A DNA stretch of 13,665 bases from Bryobacterales bacterium (lineage in GTDB: Bacteria; Acidobacteriota; Terriglobia; Bryobacterales; Bryobacteraceae). Below the pieces are notes generated by a model. That model had not been told where the DNA came from, did no database searches, and saw only the letters and a program-made list of their open reading frames with translations. Shown here one piece after another: positions 7,168 to 13,665 of the stretch. The DNA is taken from positions 1 through 13,665 of the forward strand of contig PLMF01000191.1 in NCBI GenBank assembly GCA_003142355.1, written 5' to 3'. The translations under genes were made by a program, and so were the position numbers. The first letter of the stretch is position 1. Every line of letters begins with the position of its first letter.

Positions 7168-7766
7168 GGTGGAGGGATTTGGATGTGGCCGCTCTTCAGG
7201 CCGGCCCCGATCCATTCCAGAAACTCGCTCTTTGTGCCCCGGATCGCCACTGGGGCACAATTCAGGCCGGACAATGGCCTGACACGACCAGCTTTTTGGA
7301 GGCGAATACGGAACCACTCGCTCCAGTCCGAAAGCAGGGGCAAGCCGTGGAGATTTGTGACGGCCCGCAGGATCAGATCGGGAGAATCGCTTTTCACGAT
7401 GATGCGAGCCTGGTCACCTTCAGCACGGAACTGCGTGGAGACCACCACCAGGTGTCGAACTGGACGCTTCCGTCCGGGTATGGTCAGCGTCCCGCGATAC
7501 ACCGTAGGGCGCTCGCCAAACTGGACCATATACGGTTTCAGATCCTGGCCGCCGACCCGTATCGGTTCCTCTCCAAGTATCGCCGCCCAGAGAGCCGCGA
7601 TCTCGACGTCGGTACCGAACGCCGAAAGCAGATGCCCGGCTGAGGGTGCAGATCTCTCTGCCCTTTCCCCAATGAAACAGTCGGCGGTAAGCCGGACGCG
7701 CGTCGTCGTGTCCCTCAGCTTCTTTTCAAACTCCGCAAAACCAAATCGCTCGTGTGCATTCTTCAT
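7164..7766 (-). CDS. Unrecognised 200-residue protein in the methyltransferase-helicase operon
   Basis: I do not recognise a family. The protein is soluble-looking, with no signal peptide or membrane segment, and mixes strand-rich stretches with a hydrophobic, tryptophan-containing segment, FGTDVEIAALWAAILGEE (about residues 50-67). A further segment, PLLSDWSEWFRIRLQ, lies near residues 142-156. The basic N-terminus (MKNAHERFGFAEFEKKLRD) could be a helix. ATG 7766 overlaps the methyltransferase stop by four bases (ATGA, 7763-7766), so translation is likely coupled and the two proteins may work together. The helicase gene follows after 51 bases that contain a stem-loop. Coding confidence rests on operon position, overlap and length. 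Function is unknown; a partner of the methyltransferase or helicase is the most that context allows. Confidence 0.72.
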   Translation of the reverse strand: MKNAHERFGFAEFEKKLRDTTTRVRLTADCFIGERAERSAPSAGHLLSAFGTDVEIAALWAAILGEEPIRVGGQDLKPYMVQFGERPTVYRGTLTIPGRKRPVRHLVVVSTQFRAEGDQARIIVKSDSPDLILRAVTNLHGLPLLSDWSEWFRIRLQKAGRVRPLSGLNCAPVAIRGTKSEFLEWIGAGLKSGHIQIPPP

Positions 7767-8788
7767 TCGATCAGCGCCGTTTCTCCATTCGCAAACGCGA
7801 TGGCCAGTTCGTGGACGAACTGTTCGCGCTCACGGATAATGGTCTTTTCGTCTTCGCTGTCCTCGGTTCTGATGACCCGCTTTTTGGTCTTCCAGGCAGC
7901 GACGTGGAGACGGTCACCGGACCCAAATCGTCCATTCAAGAGGCCGGCTGTCGAAAGGAGGCCAATGTGCCCCTTGTGCAAAGGAGTCAAAGGTTGTGTC
8001 GTGATGGAAATAGGCTGAGGATCGAGTAACTGCGCAACCTGCCGGTACGCCGGCGACGTGGGCAGCAGGTCCTCGATGGTATCGAAAGGCAAGCCAGCGT
8101 AGGAAACTTCGGCGGGACCGGTCGGTGGAACCCGTAGTTCGACTCGCCTCTCCGACAAGATCGGCAGCATCTCATACTGCCGCGCGGTGGCCACCAAACG
8201 GCTCCTCCAGAACGAGATTTCCGAGTCGCGAACGCGGTCCCGCTCTCGCCGGGAGCGTGCAATTGCGAACACCACAATCTGTTCGTACAGAACACACTCG
8301 GCGGATTCCAGCCGAAATACTTCGGTGTCCCGGAAATGTGAGGCAAGAACCTGGGCACACCCCGCCAGTTGTTGTGCCGGCAAGACGTAGAGGAGCACGC
8401 CGCCAGGGACAAGCCAGCGGGCGAAGTGGGAGAGGAACAACACTTCATAGCGTTGGTTGCCCGACTCCCCGAATTCCGCATCAAAGGGCGGATTGCAGTA
8501 GGCTAATCCGAACGATTCCACGCGCGCGTGCGCACTCAAGGCATCGCCCTGGATGACATGGTCCAGAACCCTCGCGGCAGCTTCTGCGCGGTAGGAATCC
8601 AGCTCGATCCCATATCTGATGGCCTTCGAGGACCCTGTAATCACTACCATGGCCCGGCCTTCGCCGGCGCAAGGGTCCAGTGCAGAGAATGGTTGGTCGG
8701 GAAACATGAGGCAACTTCGAATCAACTCCGCTTCCCGATCCGGAAGCGGGTAGTAATTACAGCGGGCCTTTGCGGCGAGCCTGGCCAT
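7763..8788 (-). CDS. DUF6094-type class I SAM-dependent methyltransferase
   Basis: This 341-residue protein has a Rossmann-type methyltransferase core. The SAM-binding motif I is ALDPCAGEGR (residues 36-45), the acidic end of strand 2 is GIELD (60-64), and the catalytic motif is NPPF (99-102), typical of N6-adenine or N4-cytosine amino-methyltransferases. The later segment PLTPLHKGHIGLLSTAGLL (266-284) is a conserved-looking block, as in DUF6094-type proteins. The likely substrate is DNA, but no target-recognition domain is obvious. MARLAAKAR at 8788 is chosen as start because AGGAG lies nine bases upstream (8798-8802). A GTG at 8872 would add 28 residues and overlap the sigma-factor stop (GTGA). 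No restriction endonuclease is visible nearby, so a regulatory or protective methylation role is possible. Confidence 0.85.
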   Translation of the reverse strand: MARLAAKARCNYYPLPDREAELIRSCLMFPDQPFSALDPCAGEGRAMVVITGSSKAIRYGIELDSYRAEAAARVLDHVIQGDALSAHARVESFGLAYCNPPFDAEFGESGNQRYEVLFLSHFARWLVPGGVLLYVLPAQQLAGCAQVLASHFRDTEVFRLESAECVLYEQIVVFAIARSRRERDRVRDSEISFWRSRLVATARQYEMLPILSERRVELRVPPTGPAEVSYAGLPFDTIEDLLPTSPAYRQVAQLLDPQPISITTQPLTPLHKGHIGLLSTAGLLNGRFGSGDRLHVAAWKTKKRVIRTEDSEDEKTIIREREQFVHELAIAFANGETALIE

Positions 8789-8868
8789 TGAAAGACGCTC
8801 CTTTTCGTTGCCTATCGGTTGTTGTTCTTTTCCATAGAGCCGATGGATCGGGATGCCGGCCGGCCGAC

Positions 8869-9618
8869 TCACAACGGCGCGCTTGATTGAATGCCGACCG
8901 AGCGCAGCGAAGCCGCGATCAATTCAAGAGACCGCTTGTGAATCTGTGAAACGCGGCTCTCGTTGACCCCAAAGCGATTCCCGATTTCGCGCATGGTCAG
9001 TTCCTGGCGGTAATAGAGATCAATGATGCTTCGTGACCTATGCGGCAAGGCGGTCATCGCGCTAATCAGTAGTTCCTGGAGGCGGGAGCTCGCGCTTAAT
9101 CGGTCTGGCTGGTGGCGCGGATCTGCCACTGCCTCACTGCGAATGGTTACTTCTGTCGCACCCCTTTGGCGCTGGCAGCCCAAAGCGTTCACGTCGGTCA
9201 GCACCTTTCGTACGCGCTTGAGATCGATCCCCAGCCTTGCCGCGACCTCAACCTCAGTTGGGGTCCGCCCAAGCTCTGCCGCAAGCGCTCGCGTGACCGC
9301 TTCGATTGCTTTCTGGCGCTTCCGGAGGCCGCGCGAGGCCCAGTCCGCATTGCGTAGGCTGTCCAGTATGGCCCCTCGGATTCGGTACTTCGCGTAAGTC
9401 TCGAACAGGACCTTCTTCCCGGTGTCGTACTTACGGGTTGCGTCAAGAAGACCCAGGGCACCAGCCTGGACAAGGTCATCTAGGTCCACATGCGCCGGAA
9501 GGTTCCTTCGGATTCCCGCGGCGATCGCTTTTACAAGTGGCAGGTGCTTCATCACAAGTTGATCCGGCTCCAGTTCCTGCCTTACGTTCCGGCACTTGGA
9601 TACACTCCGACTTTCCAT
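8869..9618 (-). CDS. FliA/WhiG-type (sigma-28-like) RNA polymerase sigma factor
   Basis: This 249-residue protein has the region order of group 3 sigma factors. Region 2 includes DLVQAGALGLLDATRKYD (about residues 48-65) and FETYAKYRIRGAILDSLR (72-89), followed by the ADW typical of FliA-type proteins (91-93). Region 3 covers about 103-145. Region 4 ends in a helix-turn-helix with LTMREIGNRFGVNESRVSQ (207-225). It should direct RNA polymerase to specific promoters, perhaps those of this element, because no flagellar genes are present. The start at 9618 has AGGAG six bases upstream (9625-9629). An in-frame ATG at 9741 would add 41 residues but has no ribosome binding site. The gene heads the five-gene - strand operon. 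Confidence 0.9.
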   Translation of the reverse strand: MESRSVSKCRNVRQELEPDQLVMKHLPLVKAIAAGIRRNLPAHVDLDDLVQAGALGLLDATRKYDTGKKVLFETYAKYRIRGAILDSLRNADWASRGLRKRQKAIEAVTRALAAELGRTPTEVEVAARLGIDLKRVRKVLTDVNALGCQRQRGATEVTIRSEAVADPRHQPDRLSASSRLQELLISAMTALPHRSRSIIDLYYRQELTMREIGNRFGVNESRVSQIHKRSLELIAASLRSVGIQSSAPL

Positions 9619-9642
9619 GGTTTTCTCCTGATTGTTCGGTAT

Positions 9643-9684
9643 CCGTTTCGATTCAAGTACTTGCAAGACGGCCCGCCGAAACGG
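9643..9684. promoter_or_regulatory. Palindrome and inverted repeat upstream of the sigma gene
   Basis: CCGTTTCG (9643-9650) and CGAAACGG (9677-9684) are perfect inverted repeats separated by 26 bases. Between them lies the perfect 10-base palindrome CAAGTACTTG (9654-9663). They fall 25-66 bases before the sigma start, in the region shared with the divergent zinc-ribbon gene. This is a likely operator or autoregulatory site. The same bases could encode an N-terminal extension of the sigma factor if translation began at 9741. Confidence 0.45.
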
Positions 9685-9719
9685 GTCGAGTTCATCATTC
9701 AGAGCGGATGACACCTTTT

Positions 9720-9748
9720 TTGGCGCATCCTCAATCTGCATTTAGATT
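9720..9748 (+). promoter_or_regulatory. Possible promoter for the zinc-ribbon/J-like pair
   Basis: TTGGCG (9720-9725) and TAGATT (9743-9748) are separated by 17 bases; each matches the vegetative consensus at four of six positions. The expected start point falls just before the ribosome binding site at 9763-9770. The stretch is more A/T-rich than its surroundings. Confidence 0.3.
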
Positions 9749-9780
9749 TGAAGCAGGCGGCGAGGAGGAGTTTGCCCGAC

Positions 9781-10098
9781 ATGTCGTGCCCCGAATGCGG
9801 ATTCAGATTTGATCCGGACAATGAGTCTCAGGTGGTCTGTCCCGGTTGCGGCGCCGGCCCGGCTAGTTCACTGGCGGACGAGGGTGCCGAACTCGCCGCC
9901 GCATTCGAAGACGGCGAAGCGTTCGCGGAGGCGCCGGTGACCCTGACCCAGGTGCTTGGATGGGATGCGCCCATGGAACCGGAAATCGATTACGTTCCCG
10001 ATCCCGAACTAGACCTCGCAATTGCCAACGGCGAAGCCTTGAGGGAAGCGCTGACGGAAGGGCCCATTCTGGTCGCCGGGAATACGCTGATCAATTGA
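9781..10098 (+). CDS. Small zinc-ribbon acidic protein
   Basis: This 105-residue protein begins with a zinc ribbon: CPEC (C3, C6) and CPGC (C20, C23). The rest is strongly acidic and alanine-rich (about residues 30-95), ending in a short hydrophobic tail. No enzyme signature is visible. It may be a DNA- or protein-binding adaptor for the next gene, whose start lies only nine bases after this stop. ATG 9781 is chosen because AGGAGG/AGGAG (9763-9770) lies ten bases upstream; the alternative TTG 9748 has none. It is transcribed divergently from the sigma gene across about 160 bases containing a palindrome. Confidence 0.72.
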   Translation: MSCPECGFRFDPDNESQVVCPGCGAGPASSLADEGAELAAAFEDGEAFAEAPVTLTQVLGWDAPMEPEIDYVPDPELDLAIANGEALREALTEGPILVAGNTLIN

Positions 10099-10107
10099 GG
10101 CTCGTCT

Positions 10108-11646
10108 GTGCCCGAAGCAAACCTCCAGGCTTCAAGCCGTCCGCGCCAAGCCGGGCCGGTGTTGCGCATTCGCAGTCTCCGACTGGACGGTCCGTCAGTC
10201 CGATGCGCGACTGACGGTGAGGACGTCCTGGTGCCGCGGATACCTGCCAGCTACTTGCGACCGGGCGATGACCTACGCGTCGCCGTGTTCAGTTCGCCAA
10301 TCCATGAGTACCTGGCCACGCAGAATGGCCTGCGCCGGAAAGCGCGGCAACTCTACTTCGGCCGGATAGGCTATGTGGCGCAACCGAAAGCCGACAAACG
10401 GGGCGAGCACTTCGTTCGTGCAGAAGTCCTCGAAAGCGCCCTTGGCATTCGCTCGCTCCATCTACCGAACAGCTCTGTGCGAGACTACTTTTACTTTTTC
10501 ACCCAGACGCCACCCGGGAAGAGACCGCCGACTCTCTACGAAGTCTTACGGACGCGGCCAACAGCGACGCCCGCCGATCTGCGGCTCTCGTACAGAATTT
10601 GTCGCCTGGAGCATGAATCCGATTCCGCCGCGAAGGCGGAGATCCGGAGTGCAGAGCGGGCCTTCAACCTCTTGGCCCATCCCGACCTTCGCTCCTGTTA
10701 CGATGCGCTGTTGCAAGACCCGGACGCTCCGGCGGTCTTCCCGTACGGCGGCTTCGGCCAGTGCGTGGTCTCCGGCGAACTTTCGGAGGATGGAACTACG
10801 GTTTTCGTGCGGCGGCTGCTGTCCTATCTGCCGGACCAGCGGCAACGCCAGTTTCGCGCTCCGCTACGCCGTATCGAGTATTTCGATGGTTGTGCGCTCT
10901 ACCGGGATAGTCGCCGGAAAGCTGATGTACATATCGATCCCTCGCTTCTTCCGCTCGGGTGGGATCCGACCTGGAACCAGTGGAAGCACCTGGTGCCGAC
11001 GAAGATTGGCGTCACGGCAACCTTTGTCGAGTCCGGCAAATACCGAAACAAGAACGGCGAATGGGATCTGGTGAGGTGGGAGACCGCTCTGCCCAGTCGC
11101 TTGTGCGTGGCGGTGCCGGCCGACGCCCACAAGGCACTGGCTGACGCTCGCCGCTTGTATCAACGCTTTGGCGAATACCATGACGCCATAGAGCAGGTTC
11201 GAACGCGTCTTCAGCGGGAACCGCTGGATCAAAGGGAACTGGGCGACCTTTGCCGCCGCCTGGGAATACCCTCCGATTTCGACATCGCTCAATTCTGTTG
11301 GAAGCCGGACTACGATCCATACTTCTACCAACAACTCAAGAAACGCAGCCAGAACGTCCATCTATTTCGCGATGAATACATCTTCGACTGCCGCGCCGCG
11401 ATTGTCGCCGAAGTCCCTCAACTGGGGCACGCCACCTACATCTTTGCCAAGGCCGGCGATGTCCGCGAATTTGTGAACAAGTACGCCACAACCTGCAGAG
11501 ACGACATCCGGAAGAACCGGAGCAACGTGGCACAACAACTGGGCTTCATCGCGCGTGTAATGCACGGCAGTAACCCGCGACGATGGGATCGTGATTTGCG
11601 CGCGCGAATCGGCGAAGCAGCGGACTACTCTCTTTCGATTCCATGA
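10108..11646 (+). CDS. 512-residue protein with degenerate J-domain
   Basis: Residues 142-202 resemble a DnaJ J-domain. LYEVLRTRPTATPADL opens like helix I-II, and AERAFNLLAHPDLRSCYDAL closes like helix III-IV. The catalytic HPD tripeptide between helices II and III is replaced by HES (169-171), so it should not stimulate DnaK. N-terminal residues 15-110 are strand-rich. Residues 210-330 form another strand-rich region with several WDP/WNQW aromatic clusters. The C-terminal part (about 420-505) includes AKAGDVREFVNKYA and a basic stretch, ending near a GSNPRRWDRDLRAR segment. I do not recognise a full-length family. GTG 10108 has GAGG seven bases upstream (10097-10100), and the gene follows the zinc-ribbon gene by nine bases, so the pair is probably one operon. 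It converges on the Prok_Ub-like gene with a 13-base gap. Confidence 0.8.
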   Translation: MPEANLQASSRPRQAGPVLRIRSLRLDGPSVRCATDGEDVLVPRIPASYLRPGDDLRVAVFSSPIHEYLATQNGLRRKARQLYFGRIGYVAQPKADKRGEHFVRAEVLESALGIRSLHLPNSSVRDYFYFFTQTPPGKRPPTLYEVLRTRPTATPADLRLSYRICRLEHESDSAAKAEIRSAERAFNLLAHPDLRSCYDALLQDPDAPAVFPYGGFGQCVVSGELSEDGTTVFVRRLLSYLPDQRQRQFRAPLRRIEYFDGCALYRDSRRKADVHIDPSLLPLGWDPTWNQWKHLVPTKIGVTATFVESGKYRNKNGEWDLVRWETALPSRLCVAVPADAHKALADARRLYQRFGEYHDAIEQVRTRLQREPLDQRELGDLCRRLGIPSDFDIAQFCWKPDYDPYFYQQLKKRSQNVHLFRDEYIFDCRAAIVAEVPQLGHATYIFAKAGDVREFVNKYATTCRDDIRKNRSNVAQQLGFIARVMHGSNPRRWDRDLRARIGEAADYSLSIP

Positions 11647-11659
11647 TGATGCCGGACGA

Positions 11660-11863
11660 TCAGCCCTTCGTGCCAATCGCTTTCGTGAAGGTGTAGACGA
11701 GGGTGCCGTCCACTGCTTCCGGTCCTGTGAGCGCGGCCGTGGTAATTTCTGGATAGCTGGCCGCATACAAGCACCGGACGCTTTCTGCGTCGAGGGCCGG
11801 CGCCGGGTCAGGCAGTACCAGCCCGGCGTATCTGAAGCTGCGGGTCATTTTGCGGATGGTCAT
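11660..11863 (-). CDS. Ubiquitin-like PRTRC protein C/Prok_Ub family protein
   Basis: This 67-residue protein matches the PRTRC system protein C pattern, a prokaryotic ubiquitin-like beta-grasp protein. It has the block FRYAGLVLPDPAPALDAESV (residues 10-29), then YAASYPEITTA (33-43) and TLVYTFTKAIGTKG (54-67). The C-terminal glycine after GTK is typical and might be a conjugation or recognition tail, as in ubiquitin-like proteins. In PRTRC cassettes it is encoded with ThiF/E1-like, JAB-type and ParB-related partners. None of these is visible here, so it is an orphan in this window. ATG 11863 is chosen because AAGGAG (11870-11875) lies six bases upstream; the open frame to 12064 has no such support. 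It converges on the J-like gene. Confidence 0.85.
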   Translation of the reverse strand: MTIRKMTRSFRYAGLVLPDPAPALDAESVRCLYAASYPEITTAALTGPEAVDGTLVYTFTKAIGTKG

Positions 11864-12111
11864 GTGCCACTCCTTCTTGTTTTGTAGGTTGACAGAATTG
11901 CCGACAAGTTTTGCCACAGATAATAACAAAACGTGCCACGAAAGTTGGCAAACTCCTACCGCAGGGCGTCGGTATGCCGATCCGTGGCTGATAAGCGGGG
12001 CCACCCGGGCGGAGTCTACCGTCTTCTTTTGGCCCGTCGCTCGTGATCCGACCGGAGCACTCAATTGCGGGCCGAAAACATCGGTAAACGCTGCGCGAGC
12101 AGGGAGGATTC
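11864..12111. other. Intergenic region with promoter and short repeats
   Basis: About 250 bases separate the Prok_Ub-like gene from the small + strand ORF, and no convincing gene lies between. TGCCAC occurs three times in the same direction (11865-11870, 11912-11917 and 11934-11939); the last two are 22 bases apart, about two helical turns. A perfect TTGACA on the + strand (11889-11894) has no matching -10 at normal spacing. The left half (11880-11960) is more A/T-rich than the rest. Confidence 0.4.
11923..11951 (-). promoter_or_regulatory. Likely promoter of the Prok_Ub-like gene
   Basis: Read on the - strand, TTGCCA (11946-11951) is followed after exactly 17 bases by TGTTAT (11923-11928). 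They match the vegetative -35 at five of six and the -10 at four of six. The gene starts about 60 bases downstream. An imperfect inverted pair, AGTTTGCCA and TGGCAAAACT, flanks the -10 and could bind a repressor. Confidence 0.4.
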
Positions 12112-12267
12112 ATGTGCTCAGAACGTCAGGTTCGGAACCCATCTGCCAGGCCAAAGTCCGAGATGGCGACGATAGGTCAACATGGCGGGCGCGATTCGGC
12201 GACAAACTACTTTATCGTGGGGGAATCACCGCGACGCATTAGGGAGGACGTGACGCCGGAACGTTGA
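12112..12267 (+). CDS. Possible small protein of 51 residues
   Basis: This short frame starts at ATG 12112 with an excellent ribosome binding site, GGGAGG (12102-12107), four bases upstream, and ends two bases before the convergent zinc-ribbon gene stop. The predicted protein begins MCSERQVRNPSARPKSEM, is basic and polar, and has one short hydrophobic stretch (NYFIVG). I recognise no family. Support is only the ribosome binding site and its fit to the gap between genes, so it may be chance. Confidence 0.35.
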   Translation: MCSERQVRNPSARPKSEMATIGQHGGRDSATNYFIVGESPRRIREDVTPER

Positions 12268-12268
12268 C

Positions 12269-12895
12269 CTATGATCCTATCTTGTCGATTTCTGCGAGAA
12301 TCCGTTGTGCCTCTGCTGTCAAATTCACGAAGGCGCCACCACAATCTCGCTGGTAATAGCGGCATGCCCAAAAACGTCTGCCTCCCTTTTCTTTTAGGTT
12401 CATTTGCCTGTCACAATTAGGGCACTTGGGAGTCAGCTTTTCAAGCTTCTCGTACAGGGGCGCTCGTTTTGCACGAAGTTCTGCCTGCCGCGCGTAACCA
12501 GCGTCGATAGCATCTTTTCCCTTTTGCAATTGCGCCCGGGCCGCTAGTGAATCGAGAATCTGCTTTCCTTTCGCAGCGCGTCGGTATTCCTCGGCTGTTA
12601 TCGGTCGCTCAGAATCTTTCCCGATGCTCGCACCCCCAGCGCGAGGCGCAAACGAAACCCTCTCTTGAGCGACCACCTCGACAAAGCCCTGGCCCTTGCG
12701 GGCAACAACGGTTTCCCAAGTGATTTCGAGATTGTAACCGCTCTCGACTTCCGTCTCACCGCCGGAAACGAAGACAATGTCGGTCAGGCCCCAATCAACG
12801 TACTGCTGCAAAAAGTAGCTCACGAAGGTCTCTTGGCTTATTGTACCTGTCGCCGGTCCCGAAACTGCCGCCGTTATCGCCCAGCGGTTATTCAA
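12269..12895 (-). CDS. Protein with topoisomerase-type zinc ribbon
   Basis: This protein has about 208 residues. Its C-terminal region carries four cysteines, C158 and C161 (CPNC) and C178 and C185 (CRYYQRDC), in the CxxC...CxxxxxxC spacing of topoisomerase I C-terminal zinc ribbons. The intervening GGRRFWACRYYQRDCGG resembles that family, so it probably binds single-stranded DNA or an associated protein. The N-terminal half (about residues 20-85) looks like an alpha/beta fold with no motif I recognise, followed by a helical, lysine/alanine-rich linker (about 98-150). The only start in frame is TTG 12895, which has no clear ribosome binding site. The true start may instead be an internal GTG, or the protein could be a fragment. 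It follows the partial upstream gene by 14 bases on the same strand. Confidence 0.65.
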   Translation of the reverse strand: MNNRWAITAAVSGPATGTISQETFVSYFLQQYVDWGLTDIVFVSGGETEVESGYNLEITWETVVARKGQGFVEVVAQERVSFAPRAGGASIGKDSERPITAEEYRRAAKGKQILDSLAARAQLQKGKDAIDAGYARQAELRAKRAPLYEKLEKLTPKCPNCDRQMNLKEKGGRRFWACRYYQRDCGGAFVNLTAEAQRILAEIDKIGS

Positions 12896-12909
12896 ACAGC
12901 GAGACGAGA

Positions 12910-13665
12910 CTAACGTCGCTTGCCGAGCGACGGTAAACCAGCTTGGACATCACGAATGCCCCCGCGTCTTCTCATGAGAACGCCCAAGGTGAGGCTGCTC
13001 TTGATCCCGCGACGTGGGCCGACGCCGCTTCCCCGCGAGGGGTCTCGAAAGCTCTGCTTCAATTCCTTCCTGCAGTTCGCGCAGACAGAATCTCGTGGCA
13101 TTCGCTGCTTCTTTCTGCAGATGCAGCACTTAAGAAGTCGCTTCCGCATGCCTTTTTGTGAGGAGTTCCCTTCGCTGCCGGTCGCCGCTCGGCGTACCGC
13201 AGCAAGCTGGGTGCGTTCTGTCTTTGTGGTCGACGCGGCTCGATTCGGCCCAGTGGGGATGGAGCTATCATCTGCGGGGGCTTCCCTCGGGAGACGGGCC
13301 GATAATCGACCAGTGCGCCCGTCAGTCTCAGTGCTCCCTATGTGTCTAGCCGAAGCGGGCAGATTCGTCTCTACCGTAGCCGTAGCGCGTACCTTTCGAA
13401 CGCGTGAGCTGGGACTCGAAGTATTGCGCTGGGACGGATCTGATTCGGATGCTGAACCTCCCGTCGAGCGCGCCTGTAGCCCGAGATTTCTGGAGACGAT
13501 CTTCATTAACGGCTTGCGCCCGGACGGCTCGGTAATTTCGGTGCGACATTGACCCATGGAGCGCCCGAACAGATCGACAATCAATCCAATGTTGTCGGCG
13601 AGAAGGAACCGCCTGGTTGAATTGAGTTTTGGGAACCGGATCTCTACCGTGCTCCCAGTGCAATC
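12910..13665 (-). CDS. Partial zinc-finger protein running off the window
   Basis: The - strand frame is open to the window end, so the N-terminus is missing; 251 residues are visible. The first part (TVEIRFPKLNSTRRFLLAD) looks like a folded domain. It leads into a long serine/threonine/arginine-rich, probably disordered linker. Near the end is a zinc finger with paired CxxC motifs, CICR preceded by KC, and CANC (visible residues about 180-198), followed by a basic tail. I recognise no family. The low-complexity middle raises some doubt that the whole frame is one gene: an ATG at 13149 would give a shorter zinc-finger protein alone. The gene lies 14 bases upstream of the zinc-ribbon gene on the same strand. 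Confidence 0.5.
   Translation of the reverse strand, partial: DCTGSTVEIRFPKLNSTRRFLLADNIGLIVDLFGRSMGQCRTEITEPSGRKPLMKIVSRNLGLQARSTGGSASESDPSQRNTSSPSSRVRKVRATATVETNLPASARHIGSTETDGRTGRLSARLPREAPADDSSIPTGPNRAASTTKTERTQLAAVRRAATGSEGNSSQKGMRKRLLKCCICRKKQRMPRDSVCANCRKELKQSFRDPSRGSGVGPRRGIKSSLTLGVLMRRRGGIRDVQAGLPSLGKRR

Noticed and set aside
7763..8788. Classical restriction-modification system
   Set aside because: The methyltransferase has no visible target-recognition domain and no restriction endonuclease is encoded in the window.
9619..9741. N-terminal extension of the sigma factor from ATG 9741
   Set aside because: No ribosome binding site, and a good one precedes ATG 9618. The predicted extension looks fairly protein-like, so this is not fully excluded.
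12920..13552. 210-residue + strand frame at the right edge
   Set aside because: No recognisable motif, and it lies opposite the frame with paired CxxC motifs.

Overview
This G+C-rich window looks like accessory DNA: one mobile element inserted at the edge of a larger integrated element or plasmid. No rRNA, tRNA, CRISPR array or housekeeping gene is visible. The gene content suggests a soil or sediment bacterium. The four-gene element at the left resembles sets I associate with Acidobacteriota and similar phyla, but that is recall, not a search result.

Left region (about 5-4001, + strand): a compact four-gene mobile element. A short zinc-binding protein (DUF6431-like) is followed by a DnaG-like CHC2 zinc-finger/TOPRIM primase, then two different tyrosine recombinases, both with complete catalytic residues. 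The last three genes are joined by ATGA stop/start overlaps. The block is bounded by imperfect 23-bp terminal inverted repeats (5-27 and 3979-4001, 18 of 23 matching). Each repeat carries its own small dyad, as expected of tyrosine-recombinase core sites. Further hairpins sit just inside the left end.

Central region (9618 down to 4048, - strand): five co-directional genes forming an apparent operon. In transcription order they are a FliA/WhiG-type sigma factor, a DUF6094-type SAM methyltransferase, an unrecognised 200-residue protein, an SNF2-like helicase ending in a perfect sliding-clamp-binding motif (QLSLF), and a Gp157-family coiled-coil protein. This looks like a DNA-metabolism module of an integrative element, plasmid or phage-like element.

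Divergent from the sigma gene (9781-11646, + strand): a small zinc-ribbon protein and a 512-residue protein with a degenerate J-domain that lacks the HPD motif. A palindrome and a promoter-like sequence lie in the shared intergenic region.

Right region (11660-13665): a 67-residue ubiquitin-like protein of the PRTRC protein C/Prok_Ub family without visible PRTRC partners, a possible 51-residue small ORF with a strong ribosome binding site, a protein with a topoisomerase-type zinc ribbon, and a zinc-finger protein that runs off the right edge.
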